DNA of 64,000 nt from Anaerolineales bacterium (GTDB lineage: Bacteria > Chloroflexota > Anaerolineae > Anaerolineales > UBA11579): the NCBI GenBank assembly GCA_019637675.1, contig JAHBVE010000001.1:496001-560000 (forward strand), given 5' to 3'. Positions 1 through 8,487 of this stretch are shown here, one piece after another (the stretch's first letter is position 1; every line of letters starts with the position of its first letter). The notes beneath the pieces were generated by a model. The model did no database searches. It saw only the letters and a list, made by a program, of their open reading frames with translations, and was not told the DNA's origin. The position numbers and the translations under genes were made by a program.

Positions 1-160
1 GGCGCTGCCGGTGCTGGTGGCTTCGGTGCGCGCCAGCAGCGCCTTCGTGAACGGCCTGGGCATGGAATATGCCTCGGCCAGCCTTAACATTCTGGTGGTG
101 TATGGCCTCATCATGCCCGCATTGGGCTTCATGTTCTTTGACTTCATTGTAGAGGAGTAA
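1..160 (+). CDS. ccmB: Heme exporter protein CcmB, C-terminal fragment
   Basis: The first 160 bases encode about 52 residues in the frame starting at base 2 and end in TAA. The fragment carries the typical CcmB end: an ALPVLVASVRAS segment, a final membrane helix, and the acidic C-terminus FDFIVEE. CcmB is the permease subunit of the CcmAB ABC transporter used in system I cytochrome c maturation. The gene is cut by the left edge. ccmC follows 7 bases later in the same direction, which supports the call. Confidence 0.8.
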   Translation, partial: ALPVLVASVRASSAFVNGLGMEYASASLNILVVYGLIMPALGFMFFDFIVEE

Positions 161-167
161 GTTTCGT

Positions 168-884
168 ATGGCATCAACTTCGTTGGACCGCAAGCCTCGC
201 TTGCTGCAGGCGCTCGACATTTTGTCGGCGCTGCTTATGCTCGGCACCATTTACATGGTGTTCTTCTATGCCCCCATGGAGCGTGTCATGGGTCAGGTGC
301 AGCGTGTGTTCTACTTCCACGCTTCCAGCGGCTGGGTGACCATGGTAGTGCTCATCATCGCCGCCCTGGCTGGCATCATCTACCTGATCCGCCCGCACAA
401 GAAATGGGACGTGCTGGCCGTAGCCTGTGTCGAGATCGGCCTGGTGTTCGCGTTCATCTGCGTCACCACCGGCTCCATTTGGGCTCGCCCGGCGTGGAAC
501 ACCTGGTGGACCTGGGACCCGCGCGTGGTGACCTTCACCATCCTGATCCTGGTGTACATGGCCTACATGCTGCTGCGCCAGGGCATTGAAGACCCGCAAC
601 GCCGCGCCCGCTTTGGCGCCATTTACGCCATCCTGGCCGCCGTCACTGTGCCGCTGACCTTCTTCTCCATCCGCATCTGGCGCACGCTGCACCCGGTAGT
701 CATCGGCAGTGGCAGCGCCACGGCCGAGGGCGGCTTCGACATGACTCGCCCGATGGTGTGGACCCTGCTGTTCACCCTGCTGGCGCTGACCGTGTTCACG
801 CTGACCCTGCTGTGGCACCGCGTGCGCCTGGGCTGGCTGGCTGACAAGGTGGAAGAACTGCGCATGAAGGCGTTTGGCCGCTAG
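168..884 (+). CDS. ccmC: Heme exporter CcmC (cytochrome c maturation)
   Basis: A 238-residue membrane protein of normal CcmC length with six predicted membrane segments. It has the tryptophan-rich WWTWDPR motif (residues 113-119) that binds heme on the outer face, and flanking histidines in YFHASS (His51) and RTLHPV that match the axial heme ligands of the family. CcmC hands heme to CcmE during c-type cytochrome assembly. It lies just downstream of ccmB, and GAGGAG at the ccmB stop can serve as its ribosome binding site. A CcmD-like gene follows, so this is the tail of a ccm operon whose other members lie upstream of the window. Confidence 0.93.
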   Translation: MASTSLDRKPRLLQALDILSALLMLGTIYMVFFYAPMERVMGQVQRVFYFHASSGWVTMVVLIIAALAGIIYLIRPHKKWDVLAVACVEIGLVFAFICVTTGSIWARPAWNTWWTWDPRVVTFTILILVYMAYMLLRQGIEDPQRRARFGAIYAILAAVTVPLTFFSIRIWRTLHPVVIGSGSATAEGGFDMTRPMVWTLLFTLLALTVFTLTLLWHRVRLGWLADKVEELRMKAFGR

Positions 885-904
885 GCCGGGAGTAAGTGAA
901 AGAC

Positions 905-1132
905 ATGCCGATCGAAACAACCAATTACATGATCCTGGGCTTCGCCGTCACCTTTGGCGCGATCGCCCTGTACCTGGTCAGCCTTCCGCAGCGCACCAAG
1001 AACCTCAAGGCGGAGTACGAGATCCTGCAATCCGCTGCCAAGCCGGCCAGGAAAGCTGCCCCTAAGAAGGCAGCTAAGAAGACCGCAAAGAAGGCTGCGA
1101 AGAAGACAGCCAAGCGCGCCACCCGCCGCTAG
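905..1132 (+). CDS. CcmD-like small membrane protein with Lys/Ala-rich tail
   Basis: A short protein (75 residues from ATG 905; 78 from GTG 896). It has one membrane helix (YMILGFAVTFGAIALYLVSL) followed by a cytoplasmic RTKNLKAEYEIL segment, the arrangement of CcmD, and it sits directly after ccmC. The last 30 residues are almost only Lys, Ala, Thr and Arg in KKAAKKTAKK-type repeats, like histone H1 tails, which is not part of standard CcmD. GGGAG at 888-892 lies 12 bases before ATG 905 but only 3 before GTG 896, so I prefer 905. Function is inferred from position and topology. Confidence 0.65.
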   Translation: MPIETTNYMILGFAVTFGAIALYLVSLPQRTKNLKAEYEILQSAAKPARKAAPKKAAKKTAKKAAKKTAKRATRR

Positions 1133-1154
1133 CTTGCAAGCATCCGCTACCCAA

Positions 1155-1184
1155 TGGGCGGGGCATTTATGCCCCGCCCATTTT
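1155..1184 (+). terminator. Rho-independent terminator of the ccm operon
   Basis: A perfect 12-bp inverted repeat (TGGGCGGGGCAT at 1155-1166 and its complement at 1169-1180, loop TT) is followed by TTTT. It ends the ccm operon before the AI-2E family gene. Confidence 0.85.
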
Positions 1185-1194
1185 CGTTGTGAGC

Positions 1195-1200
1195 TAGAAT
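1195..1200 (+). promoter_or_regulatory. Putative -10 box, leaderless start of the AI-2E gene
   Basis: TAGAAT lies 7 bases upstream of ATG 1208, with no ribosome binding site between. The same spacing recurs before polA, mutS and the spermidine synthase-like gene. No clear -35 is seen. Confidence 0.4.
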
Positions 1201-1207
1201 GCAGGCC

Positions 1208-2491
1208 ATGCCCACAAAGAAGACGACCCTGAAGAAGGCCGCCCCTCCAAAACGTTGGAGTCCTACGACCAAGCTGGTCGTGGCGCTCAGCCTGGTGGCT
1301 TTGCTGGCGGCAGTGCTGGTTCGCTTTGATTACCTGATCGGCCCGCTGCTGCTGGCCTTCATCCTCTCGTACATCCTGCACCCGTTCGTAGCGCGCTTAT
1401 CGCAGGCGACCCGCCTCAAGTGGCGTGCGGCGGTCAACCTCATCTTTGTACTCTTCCTCGCCGCGGTGGTGTGGCTGTCCATCCTGGGTGGGTCTGCCGT
1501 AGTGGACCAGATGGGCTCGCTGGTGAACGCCGGCCAGAACTTGATCACCAGCCTGCCGGAGTTCGCCCGCCAGCTGGCCACCCAGTCCTTGCAGATCGGC
1601 CCGTTTGATATTGAGTTCGCCGAGGTGGAACGCATCCTTCAGGATGAGTTCAATCTCAACTTCGTGACCCTGGGCCAGCAAGTGCTCTCCGCCTTGCAAC
1701 CCCTGCTGGGGCAGGCGGGCAGCCTGCTCGGCTTGCTGGCCTCCGGCGCGCTCAGTACCCTGGGCTGGGCGGCATTCATCTTCATCATCTCGTACTTCCT
1801 GTTGGTGGATTCGGAGGGCGTGCCGTCGTTCTTCGCCCAGCTCGCCAACACTGGCTACGATGCGGATGTTCGTCGCATCGGGCGCGAACTCTCGCGCATT
1901 TGGGATACCTTCCTGCGCGGCCAACTGCTCATCATCAGTCTGGTAGTGATCACCTATTTCATGCTCATGACCATCCTGGGCGTGCACAATGCCCTGGGTC
2001 TGGCTTTCCTCACCGGCCTGGCCAAGTTCGTGCCTTATATTGGCCCGCTGGTGGCCGGCGGCACCGCGGCCCTGGTGGCCTATTTTCAGCAGGGCAATTA
2101 CCTCGGCATTGAGCCGTTTCCGTATGCCGCCATTGTGGTCATCGGCACCCTGGTGCTGGATCAAGTCTTTGATAATCTCGTAACCCCGCGCATCTTTGGC
2201 AAGAGCCTGGGCGTGCACCCCGCTGCCGTGCTGGTGGCGGCCCTGATCGCGGCCAGCCTGCTGGGCTTCGTGGGCTTGCTGCTGGCCGCGCCCGTGCTGG
2301 CCAGCCTGCAGCTGCTGCTGACCTTTGCGATACGCAAAATGCTGGATCTCAACCCCTGGCCGCAGCGCGAAGTGGCTTTGGAGCCAGTTGGTTCCAGCCT
2401 GGCACAACGCTTGCAAGAGTCATGGGAGCAGGTGCGCAAAGGTGCAAGCCGCTGGTTCAAGGCTTTGCGCAAGCGTTTACGGCGCAAGTAA
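1208..2491 (+). CDS. AI-2E family transporter (UPF0118)
   Basis: A 427-residue polytopic membrane protein of the AI-2E/PerM family (PF01594). After a basic N-terminus it has about eight membrane segments, including the family's long central region and the conserved FVPYIGPLVAGG and PRIFGKSLGVHP segments. Members include TqsA (AI-2 export) and Na+/H+ antiporters, so the substrate cannot be read from sequence. The C-terminus is strongly basic (KALRKRLRRK). ATG 1208 is preferred over ATG 1199 because the TAGAAT box overlaps 1199. It is flanked by a terminator on the left and appears to be a single-gene unit. Confidence 0.88.
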   Translation: MPTKKTTLKKAAPPKRWSPTTKLVVALSLVALLAAVLVRFDYLIGPLLLAFILSYILHPFVARLSQATRLKWRAAVNLIFVLFLAAVVWLSILGGSAVVDQMGSLVNAGQNLITSLPEFARQLATQSLQIGPFDIEFAEVERILQDEFNLNFVTLGQQVLSALQPLLGQAGSLLGLLASGALSTLGWAAFIFIISYFLLVDSEGVPSFFAQLANTGYDADVRRIGRELSRIWDTFLRGQLLIISLVVITYFMLMTILGVHNALGLAFLTGLAKFVPYIGPLVAGGTAALVAYFQQGNYLGIEPFPYAAIVVIGTLVLDQVFDNLVTPRIFGKSLGVHPAAVLVAALIAASLLGFVGLLLAAPVLASLQLLLTFAIRKMLDLNPWPQREVALEPVGSSLAQRLQESWEQVRKGASRWFKALRKRLRRK

Positions 2492-2560
2492 GCCGGAAAC
2501 TGGTCAGCTTCGTTCAGCTCAGTTTGGCTTATACTAATTTGCCCTTTTAAGGGCTGTTTT

Positions 2561-3919
2561 ATGTCTATGGTCAGGAATGCCATCATCCTAACGCCCAGCA
2601 AGGGCTTTGGCGAAATGGTTCGCCAATTGCTTGCTGATTCAGAAGGGCTGACGCCCCAACTGCTATATTCGCCTGCCCAGGCGTTGAGCGCGGTCGCCGA
2701 TGGGTTGGACCTGCTGGTGTTGGATACTGACTTTGCCGACATGGACATTGCCGCCTACCTGCAGCAGCTGCGCCAAGTGGCCCCTAACTTTGACCTGATC
2801 TTGATCCTGGCTGAGGATACTCCTGTGGATGGCTGGGAGCATGTCGGCGCGCAGATCGTGCTGCCGCAGCCCTTCTACTTGCCTGACTTGGCGGCTGCCA
2901 TCGAGCAGCTGTATGGGCCGCTGCACTCTGTCGAGATGCCTGCCACCGCCCACTTCGGCTCGGCCGCGGTGACCGCTCCGCTCAATGTGGCGCCCGCCCA
3001 CGAAGCCCCCGCTTGGCTGGCGGATACCAAGCTCTCCGCCCAGCATCTGGCCCAGCTCTCGCTGGAGTCCGCTTCTCAGGCCGCCCTGATAACGCGTGGC
3101 GCCGAGGTGTGGGCCTACGCCGGCGAGCTGCCGCGGGCCGCGGCCGAGGAGCTGGCCGCTGCCATCTCCAACGGTGGCGATGCCGGAGCCGACCTGGCGC
3201 GCTTCGTGCGCCTGGAGGCGACCCAGGCCGACTATATGCTGTATGCCACCGCGCTAGGTAACGAATACAAGCTGGCGCTGGTGTTTGATACGCAAGTGCC
3301 GTTCAGCAAGATGCGCAGCCAGGTGGACAAGATGGCGGCCGCCATCGCGGCTGCCAGTGAAGCCAGCCTGGCCGAGGTTGCCGTGGCACAGGCCGCGGCG
3401 GCTGCCAACAGCAGCCTGCCCGCAGCCCCCGCGCCCGCTCAACCCAGCCAGCCTGCACCCGAGGCGCCTGCGGCCCAGCCCACGCGTGTGCGTTGGCTGC
3501 CGGCCGCACAGGCCGCCGCAGCCGGCGGCAGCCCGTTGCTCAGCTATGCCTATGTGCTGACGCCGCGCTTGCCGGAGCACCGCCTGGAAGGCGACCTGGC
3601 GGAGAAGCTGGCCGCCTGGCTGCCGCAGTTGTGCGTGGCCTTCGCCTGGCGGCTGGAGCACCTCAGCATTCAGCCCGGCTTCGTGCAGTGGATGGTGAGC
3701 CTGCCGGCCGAGACCGCGCCGGAAAGCGTGGTGCATACCCTCGAAACGCACTTGTCCGAGCGCATCTTTGATGAGTTCGCTCGCCTGAAACGTGACAACC
3801 CCTCTGGCGAGTTCTTTGCGCCGGGCTTCCTGGTGATGAACGGCGGTCTGCCCAACGATGCGCAGGTCGCTGACTTCATTGCGCACACGCGCAGCCGCCA
3901 GGGAATACCGAATCAGTAA
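2561..3919 (+). CDS. Pseudo-receiver / roadblock-like / dead Y1-transposase-like fusion protein
   Basis: A 452-residue protein with three recognisable parts. Residues 5-115 look like a response-regulator receiver: the phospho-acceptor Asp is kept (LLVLD55), but the N-terminal acidic pair is replaced (LTPSK) and the KPF lysine has become Gln (LPQPF). Residues 160-265 resemble a roadblock/LC7 fold (AALITRGAEVWAYAGEL ... YKLALVFDTQVPF). A Pro/Ala-rich linker follows. Residues 328-448 align by eye with IS200-type Y1 transposases (YAYVLTPRLPEHRLEGDLA ... RIFDEFARLKRDN ... FFAPGFLVMNGGLPNDAQVADFI). The HUH metal site is PGFVQWMV (372-379) instead of a DHVHLLV-type motif, and the catalytic Tyr position is Phe439, so it should not cut DNA. 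It is probably a domesticated DNA-binding or regulatory protein; its role is unknown. Confidence 0.7.
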   Translation: MSMVRNAIILTPSKGFGEMVRQLLADSEGLTPQLLYSPAQALSAVADGLDLLVLDTDFADMDIAAYLQQLRQVAPNFDLILILAEDTPVDGWEHVGAQIVLPQPFYLPDLAAAIEQLYGPLHSVEMPATAHFGSAAVTAPLNVAPAHEAPAWLADTKLSAQHLAQLSLESASQAALITRGAEVWAYAGELPRAAAEELAAAISNGGDAGADLARFVRLEATQADYMLYATALGNEYKLALVFDTQVPFSKMRSQVDKMAAAIAAASEASLAEVAVAQAAAAANSSLPAAPAPAQPSQPAPEAPAAQPTRVRWLPAAQAAAAGGSPLLSYAYVLTPRLPEHRLEGDLAEKLAAWLPQLCVAFAWRLEHLSIQPGFVQWMVSLPAETAPESVVHTLETHLSERIFDEFARLKRDNPSGEFFAPGFLVMNGGLPNDAQVADFIAHTRSRQGIPNQ

Positions 3920-4012
3920 GCAGTAACCAGTGAACAGTAATCAATAACTGGTGAGCAGGAGTACCTGAGGGTGCTGCCTGATACCTGTTGACTGCTCACT
4001 GTTCCCTCGTTT
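3918..4012. repeat. Intergenic CAGTGAACAGT-type dispersed repeat
   Basis: Short reiterated CAGTAA/CAGTGA words on one side (3918-3958) and complementary CTGTTGACTGCTCACTGTT on the other (3985-4004) form an imperfect inverted repeat. It fills the gap before polA. Related AGTGAGAAGT-type elements occur at 39285-39420 and 48275-48390. Confidence 0.6.
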
Positions 4013-4020
4013 CTCCGCAG

Positions 4021-4026
4021 TACAAT
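4021..4026 (+). promoter_or_regulatory. Putative -10 box of polA (leaderless)
   Basis: TACAAT lies 6 bases before ATG 4033, with no Shine-Dalgarno sequence in the gap. A leaderless mRNA is inferred. Confidence 0.4.
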
Positions 4027-4032
4027 CTCATA

Positions 4033-6825
4033 ATGCCCCAAACGCTCTATCTCATCGACGGCCACGCGCTGGCTTATCGCACCTACTTCGCACTCACCAG
4101 CGCCGGCGCAGGCAGCAGCCGCTGGACCACCAGCGCTGGCGAGCCCACCGCCGGCGTATTCGGCTTCACCTCCGTGCTCCTGCGCATCCTGGAGCAGGAG
4201 CGCCCCGAGTACATGGCGGTGGCGTTCGACGTGGGCAAGACTTTCCGTGACAAGCGTTACCCTGACTACAAAGCCACCCGCGAGAAAATGCCGGATGATC
4301 TGCGCGTGCAGATGGAACGCATCCGCGAAATGGTGGACGCCTTCAACTTCCCCCGCCTTGAGCTGGAAGGGTTCGAGGCTGATGATGTGATCGGCAGCAT
4401 CGCCAAGAAGTCGGCCGGCGAGGGCGTGGGCGTCAAGATCATCACCGGCGACAAAGACCTGCTGCAGCTGGTGGACAAGCGCATCATCGTCAGCCTGCCC
4501 GGCAAGCAGCTGGCCGACGGCAAGGACTATGCCCCGCAAGACGTCTTCGAGTTCCTGGGGGTCATGCCGGAGCAGGTGGTCGACTTCAAAGCCATGATCG
4601 GCGATAAGTCTGACAACATCCCCGGCATCCCGGGGATTGGCGAGAAGACCGCCGCCGGCCTGCTGGCCGAGTACAAGACCCTGGATAACATCTACGCCAA
4701 TCTCGATAAGCTCAAACCCGCCCAGCGCCAAAAGTTTGAGGATGGGCGCGAGAAGGCCCAGCTGAGCTACGAGTTGGCACGCATCGTCACTGATCTGGAT
4801 ATTGACTTTCACATTCAGCAGGCGCGTACCGACCAGATCCGCTCGCAGGACGTGCTGGAGCTGTTCCGCCAGCTGGAGTTCCGCTCGCTCATGAAGCGGC
4901 TTAACACCGTGCTGGAGCTGGGCAGCATGCCGCAGGACACCAAGCTCGGCCAGCTCGGCATGTTCCCCGAGGACAACCCGACCCCGCGCGGCCCGGCGGT
5001 GGACATCGATGTCGAAGTGGTCGATACGCCCGAAACGCTGGCCGCACTGGCCAAGACGCTGGCGGCTGCCAAGTACATCTCCTTTGACACCGAGACCAGC
5101 AGCACCAATCACATGCAGTGTGACCTGGTGGGCATCTCGCTCTCGGTGGAGGAGGGCAAGGGCTATTACATCCCCATCGGCCATGAGCGCATGCTAGGCC
5201 GCCAACTCCCTGTTGAGGATGTGGTCACCGCCCTGCGCGGCCCCATGACCGACCCCACGATCCCTAAGCTGGGCCACAACCTCAGCTTCGATTACGTCAT
5301 CCTGGCGCGCCAGGGCCTGAAGGTTCATCCCCTCAGCATGGACAGCATGATCGCTGAGTGGGTGGCGGATAGCGGCTCGCGCAACCTGGGCCTCAAAGGC
5401 CTGGTGTGGGTGCGCCTGAACAATGAGATGACTGAGATCCAGGATCTGCTGGGCAAGGGCCGCAAGCAGATCACCATGGCGCAAGTGCCCATTCAGCAGG
5501 CGGCTGAGTACGCCGCCGCGGATGCCGAAGTGGTGCTGCGCCTGCAGCCGGTGCTGACCGAACGCATCAAAGCCGTGAAGGGCGAGCGCATCTTTGACGA
5601 GATCGAGATGCCGTTGGTGCGCGTGCTCTCGGATATGGAAATGGCCGGCATCATGCTCGACACGCAGTTCCTGGCAGGCATGGGCGCCGAGCTCAACAAG
5701 GATCTGGAGCGCATCGGCACCGAGGTGTACCAGCAGGTCGGTGAGGAGTTCAATCTCAGCTCGCCGCAGCAACTGGCCCATATGCTGTTCGACCGCCTCA
5801 AGCTGCCGCCGCCAGCGGGCGTGCGAAAGACCGCCTCGGGCGCGTATTCCACCTCGGCCGATATTCTGGAAGCGATGAGCGAGCAGCACCCGATCGTGGA
5901 CTTGATCCTCGATCACCGCGAGCTCTCCAAGCTGAAGACCACCTATGTGGATGCGCTGCCCTTGGTCGTGAACCCAGCCACCAACCGCGTGCACACTTCG
6001 TACAACCAAGCTGGCACGGTCACCGGCCGCATCGCCTCCAGCGAGCCGAATTTGCAGAACATCCCCATCCGCACGGAGCTGGGTCGCCGCGTGCGGCGCG
6101 CTTTCATCGCCGCACCGGGGCACAAGCTGCTCGGCGTGGATTATTCGCAGGTGGAGCTGCGCATCGTGGCCCACATCGCCCAGGACGAAGCCATGCTGAA
6201 CGCCTTCCGCAACAACGAAGATATTCACATCACCACCGCCGCGGCGATCCTGGACATCACGCCTGACCAGGTGACCGGGGATATGCGCCGCAACGCCAAG
6301 GCGGTGAACTTTGGCCTGATCTATGGCATGAGCCCGTTCGGGCTTACCCGCAGCACGGATCTTACGCTGGCCGAGGCAGAGAACTTCGTCAAAGCGTACT
6401 TTGAAAAGTTCCCTGGCGTGCGAGCGTACATTGACAACACCAAGAAGAAAGCCGCCCAGCTGGGTTACATCGAAACCTTATTGGGCCGCCGCCGCCAGTT
6501 CCAGGCGCTGAAAGATGGCACCAACTATGTGCTCAAGAGCCGCCTGGAGCGCGAGGCCATCAACAGCCCGATCCAGGGCACCGCGGCCGACATCATGAAG
6601 CTGGCTATGCTGCGCGTGGACGCGGCGCTGGCCAGCGCCAAACTTGGCGGCCGCATGCTGCTACAGGTGCACGATGAGCTGGTGCTGGAAGTGCCGGATG
6701 GCGAGCTGGAGCAGACCGCCGCGCTGGTGCGCGACGAGATGGTCAATGCCTACGCACTCAGCGTTCCGCTGCAAACTGAAATGAAGATCGGCCAGAATTG
6801 GGGCCAGATGAGCGTGGTCGCGTAG
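4033..6825 (+). CDS. polA: DNA polymerase I
   Basis: A 930-residue family A polymerase with all three domains. The N-terminal 5'-3' exonuclease (about 1-290) includes DGHALAYRTYF, the GDKDLLQL and GDKSDNIPGIPGIG motifs. The 3'-5' proofreading domain keeps its acidic residues in FDTETSS, HNLSFD and YAAADAEVVL, so it should be active. The polymerase domain has motif A (DYSQVELRI), motif B (RRNAKAVNFGLIYG) and motif C (QVHDELVLEVP). It fills gaps in replication and repair. An in-frame start 45 bases upstream is rejected because family similarity begins at MPQTLYLIDGHALAYR and a TACAAT box lies just before ATG 4033. Confidence 0.97.
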   Translation: MPQTLYLIDGHALAYRTYFALTSAGAGSSRWTTSAGEPTAGVFGFTSVLLRILEQERPEYMAVAFDVGKTFRDKRYPDYKATREKMPDDLRVQMERIREMVDAFNFPRLELEGFEADDVIGSIAKKSAGEGVGVKIITGDKDLLQLVDKRIIVSLPGKQLADGKDYAPQDVFEFLGVMPEQVVDFKAMIGDKSDNIPGIPGIGEKTAAGLLAEYKTLDNIYANLDKLKPAQRQKFEDGREKAQLSYELARIVTDLDIDFHIQQARTDQIRSQDVLELFRQLEFRSLMKRLNTVLELGSMPQDTKLGQLGMFPEDNPTPRGPAVDIDVEVVDTPETLAALAKTLAAAKYISFDTETSSTNHMQCDLVGISLSVEEGKGYYIPIGHERMLGRQLPVEDVVTALRGPMTDPTIPKLGHNLSFDYVILARQGLKVHPLSMDSMIAEWVADSGSRNLGLKGLVWVRLNNEMTEIQDLLGKGRKQITMAQVPIQQAAEYAAADAEVVLRLQPVLTERIKAVKGERIFDEIEMPLVRVLSDMEMAGIMLDTQFLAGMGAELNKDLERIGTEVYQQVGEEFNLSSPQQLAHMLFDRLKLPPPAGVRKTASGAYSTSADILEAMSEQHPIVDLILDHRELSKLKTTYVDALPLVVNPATNRVHTSYNQAGTVTGRIASSEPNLQNIPIRTELGRRVRRAFIAAPGHKLLGVDYSQVELRIVAHIAQDEAMLNAFRNNEDIHITTAAAILDITPDQVTGDMRRNAKAVNFGLIYGMSPFGLTRSTDLTLAEAENFVKAYFEKFPGVRAYIDNTKKKAAQLGYIETLLGRRRQFQALKDGTNYVLKSRLEREAINSPIQGTAADIMKLAMLRVDAALASAKLGGRMLLQVHDELVLEVPDGELEQTAALVRDEMVNAYALSVPLQTEMKIGQNWGQMSVVA

Positions 6826-6829
6826 ACGC

Positions 6830-7606
6830 TTAGTCGTCAGCGCGGTTGAAGAGCAGCAGCCAGGCGCCCCAGGCGGGGTCGCCGGCTTCAGTAATGCAGG
6901 CGGCTGGCTGCAGGCCGGCCAGCGCTTCTGAGCCCACGATCGACAGAACATACGTAGACCCAGGCGTCATTTCATATTCCGCATAGCCCGGGCCGAACTC
7001 TGGGCGGGCGCCGGTAAAGAATTCATCGTTGGTTTCGCCGTCGTTCATCGCCAGGCGCACGCCGGCCTGAGCCTGTCCGTTCTCATCGAATATAAAGATC
7101 TTGACCAACGGCGCTGCCTCGCTGCTTTCACACAGCAGTTCGCGGCTGCTTAGCGTGTACACGCCGCCTTCCTCAGCGATGAACGGCGTGGGCGCCGCGT
7201 CCACATCCTCCGGGTTGGGTGTGTTGATGGCGATGGAGGTGGACTGGGCGCTGGCCTGGAAGGTGTCGAGATCACGGGCCAGGCTCGCCAGCGCCCGCGC
7301 CTCGCGCTGCGTGGCGCTGTTGCCGAGGGCGATCTGGGCCTGCGCGCTCAGCACGCGGGCCGGGTCTGCATCGCCCAGCTGGGCCAGGCGCGCCTGCGCC
7401 CGGCTGATATCCCCGCTGGACGCGTAGGCCAGGGCGATCATCAGCCGGTACTGGTCTTGATGTTCCTCGGAGAGGTGAGCCGGCCCCACGCTGGCGACCT
7501 GCAGCGGGAACACCACAAAGGACAGGATGCAGCCGAACAGCAACCCCATGATGAGGCCAGTCAGCAGATAGAGCGGGGGCCGCTTGGGCGGCTCTTTGGT
7601 CATCAT
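6830..7606 (-). CDS. Membrane-anchored protein of unknown function
   Basis: A 258-residue protein with a short cytoplasmic start (KEPPKRPP), one membrane helix at about 13-35 and an extracytoplasmic remainder. The region LSEEHQDQYRLMIALAYASSGDISRAQARLAQLGD resembles one tetratricopeptide-like hairpin and is matched in the upstream neighbour (ADYALMAAEAYAADGNLDRAIDHLEFLN). The C-terminal 110 residues (VYTLSSRELLCESS ... AGVRLAMNDGE ... GSTYVLSIVGSEALAGLQP) look like a beta-sandwich module. It overlaps the upstream gene through ATGATGA, so the two are probably translationally coupled. No family name is recognised. Confidence 0.7.
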   Translation of the reverse strand: MMTKEPPKRPPLYLLTGLIMGLLFGCILSFVVFPLQVASVGPAHLSEEHQDQYRLMIALAYASSGDISRAQARLAQLGDADPARVLSAQAQIALGNSATQREARALASLARDLDTFQASAQSTSIAINTPNPEDVDAAPTPFIAEEGGVYTLSSRELLCESSEAAPLVKIFIFDENGQAQAGVRLAMNDGETNDEFFTGARPEFGPGYAEYEMTPGSTYVLSIVGSEALAGLQPAACITEAGDPAWGAWLLLFNRADD

Positions 7607-7965
7607 GGCGTGGGAGTATGCGAGAGGCTGGGCACTTGCTCGCGCAGCGCGCTGGCCAGCTCCGCCAAGAGGTTGAGGTCGGCCTGGGAATATTCATGCT
7701 CCCGGCCGAACTCCATGGCGTTCACCAGCGGCAGCAGGGGATTCTCGGCGTTGAGGAATTCGAGATGGTCGATCGCCCGGTCCAGGTTGCCGTCGGCCGC
7801 GTAGGCTTCGGCGGCCATCAGGGCATAGTCGGCGGCGTAGTCCTCGCGCAGCAGGCTGGGGGCGGCGTCGGCCGCTGAAAGCGGCCGCAGCTCCCAGCCT
7901 GCGTACAGGCTGGCGATCAGGCCAAGCAGGATGGTGAGACCGAATAAGGTATAGCGGGTGACCAT
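7603..7965 (-). CDS. Small membrane-anchored protein, paralogous to its downstream neighbour
   Basis: A 120-residue protein with an N-terminal membrane helix (LFGLTILLGLIASLYAGW) and an outside region with one helical-hairpin repeat (DYALMAAEAYAADGNLDRAIDHLEFLN). The order anchor, (D/E)(D/Q)Y(A/R)LM, AYA, RA is shared with the gene at 6830-7606, so the two are probable paralogues in one operon. No catalytic motif is visible. Confidence 0.65.
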   Translation of the reverse strand: MVTRYTLFGLTILLGLIASLYAGWELRPLSAADAAPSLLREDYAADYALMAAEAYAADGNLDRAIDHLEFLNAENPLLPLVNAMEFGREHEYSQADLNLLAELASALREQVPSLSHTPTP

Positions 7966-8073
7966 TGTGTATTCGTATGCAAGATTACGGCCAGCTTTCG
8001 CGGGCCGCGCATCAGGCTGCTAGTGTAGCGATTTTTGGATCACTTGGCTGGATGCGACGAGCCTGAATTGAGG

Positions 8074-8487
8074 TCAGCCTAGGTTGCTGAGGATGCCGCC
8101 GGCCGCGATCAGCCCCAGGCCGCCGGCCAACCAGACAGCGCTCGGCTTCCAGCCGGCCCAGGCCAGGCCCAGCACTTTTCGCTGGGCAGCTTTGCGTTCC
8201 GCACCTTGTATCTTGATCTGGTGGATCTGCGCCTGGGTGCTGCGCCACTCCGATGTGTTGGTGAAGGTGGCGGTGTCGCGCAGAAAGAGCCATAAGCCCC
8301 AGCACATCGCTGCCGTTCCTATAAGGATCAGCGGCAACCCGAGCAGATTAGTAAAGAAGGCCAGCCACTGCTCGGCGCGCAGCAAGGGCAGCAAGGTTTC
8401 ATAGAACATAGACCAGATAATGCTGCCGAAAAAGATGAGCGCCGCCAGCCAGAGCACAAAGCGGACAGCCAGGACCCTGTTCATCAA
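8074..8487 (-). CDS. Small integral membrane protein downstream of alaS
   Basis: A 137-residue protein with three predicted membrane helices (about 8-30, 42-68 and 112-135) and a charged cytoplasmic stretch between helices two and three (RDTATFTNTSEWRSTQAQIHQ). It starts inside the alaS stop codon (ATGA overlap at 8484-8487), so it is co-translated with alaS. No family is recognised. Confidence 0.65.
   Translation of the reverse strand: MMNRVLAVRFVLWLAALIFFGSIIWSMFYETLLPLLRAEQWLAFFTNLLGLPLILIGTAAMCWGLWLFLRDTATFTNTSEWRSTQAQIHQIKIQGAERKAAQRKVLGLAWAGWKPSAVWLAGGLGLIAAGGILSNLG

Noticed and set aside
2561-3919. Active IS200-type transposase or RAYT
   Set aside because: The HUH metal motif and the catalytic Tyr are both missing, and no element ends flank the gene.
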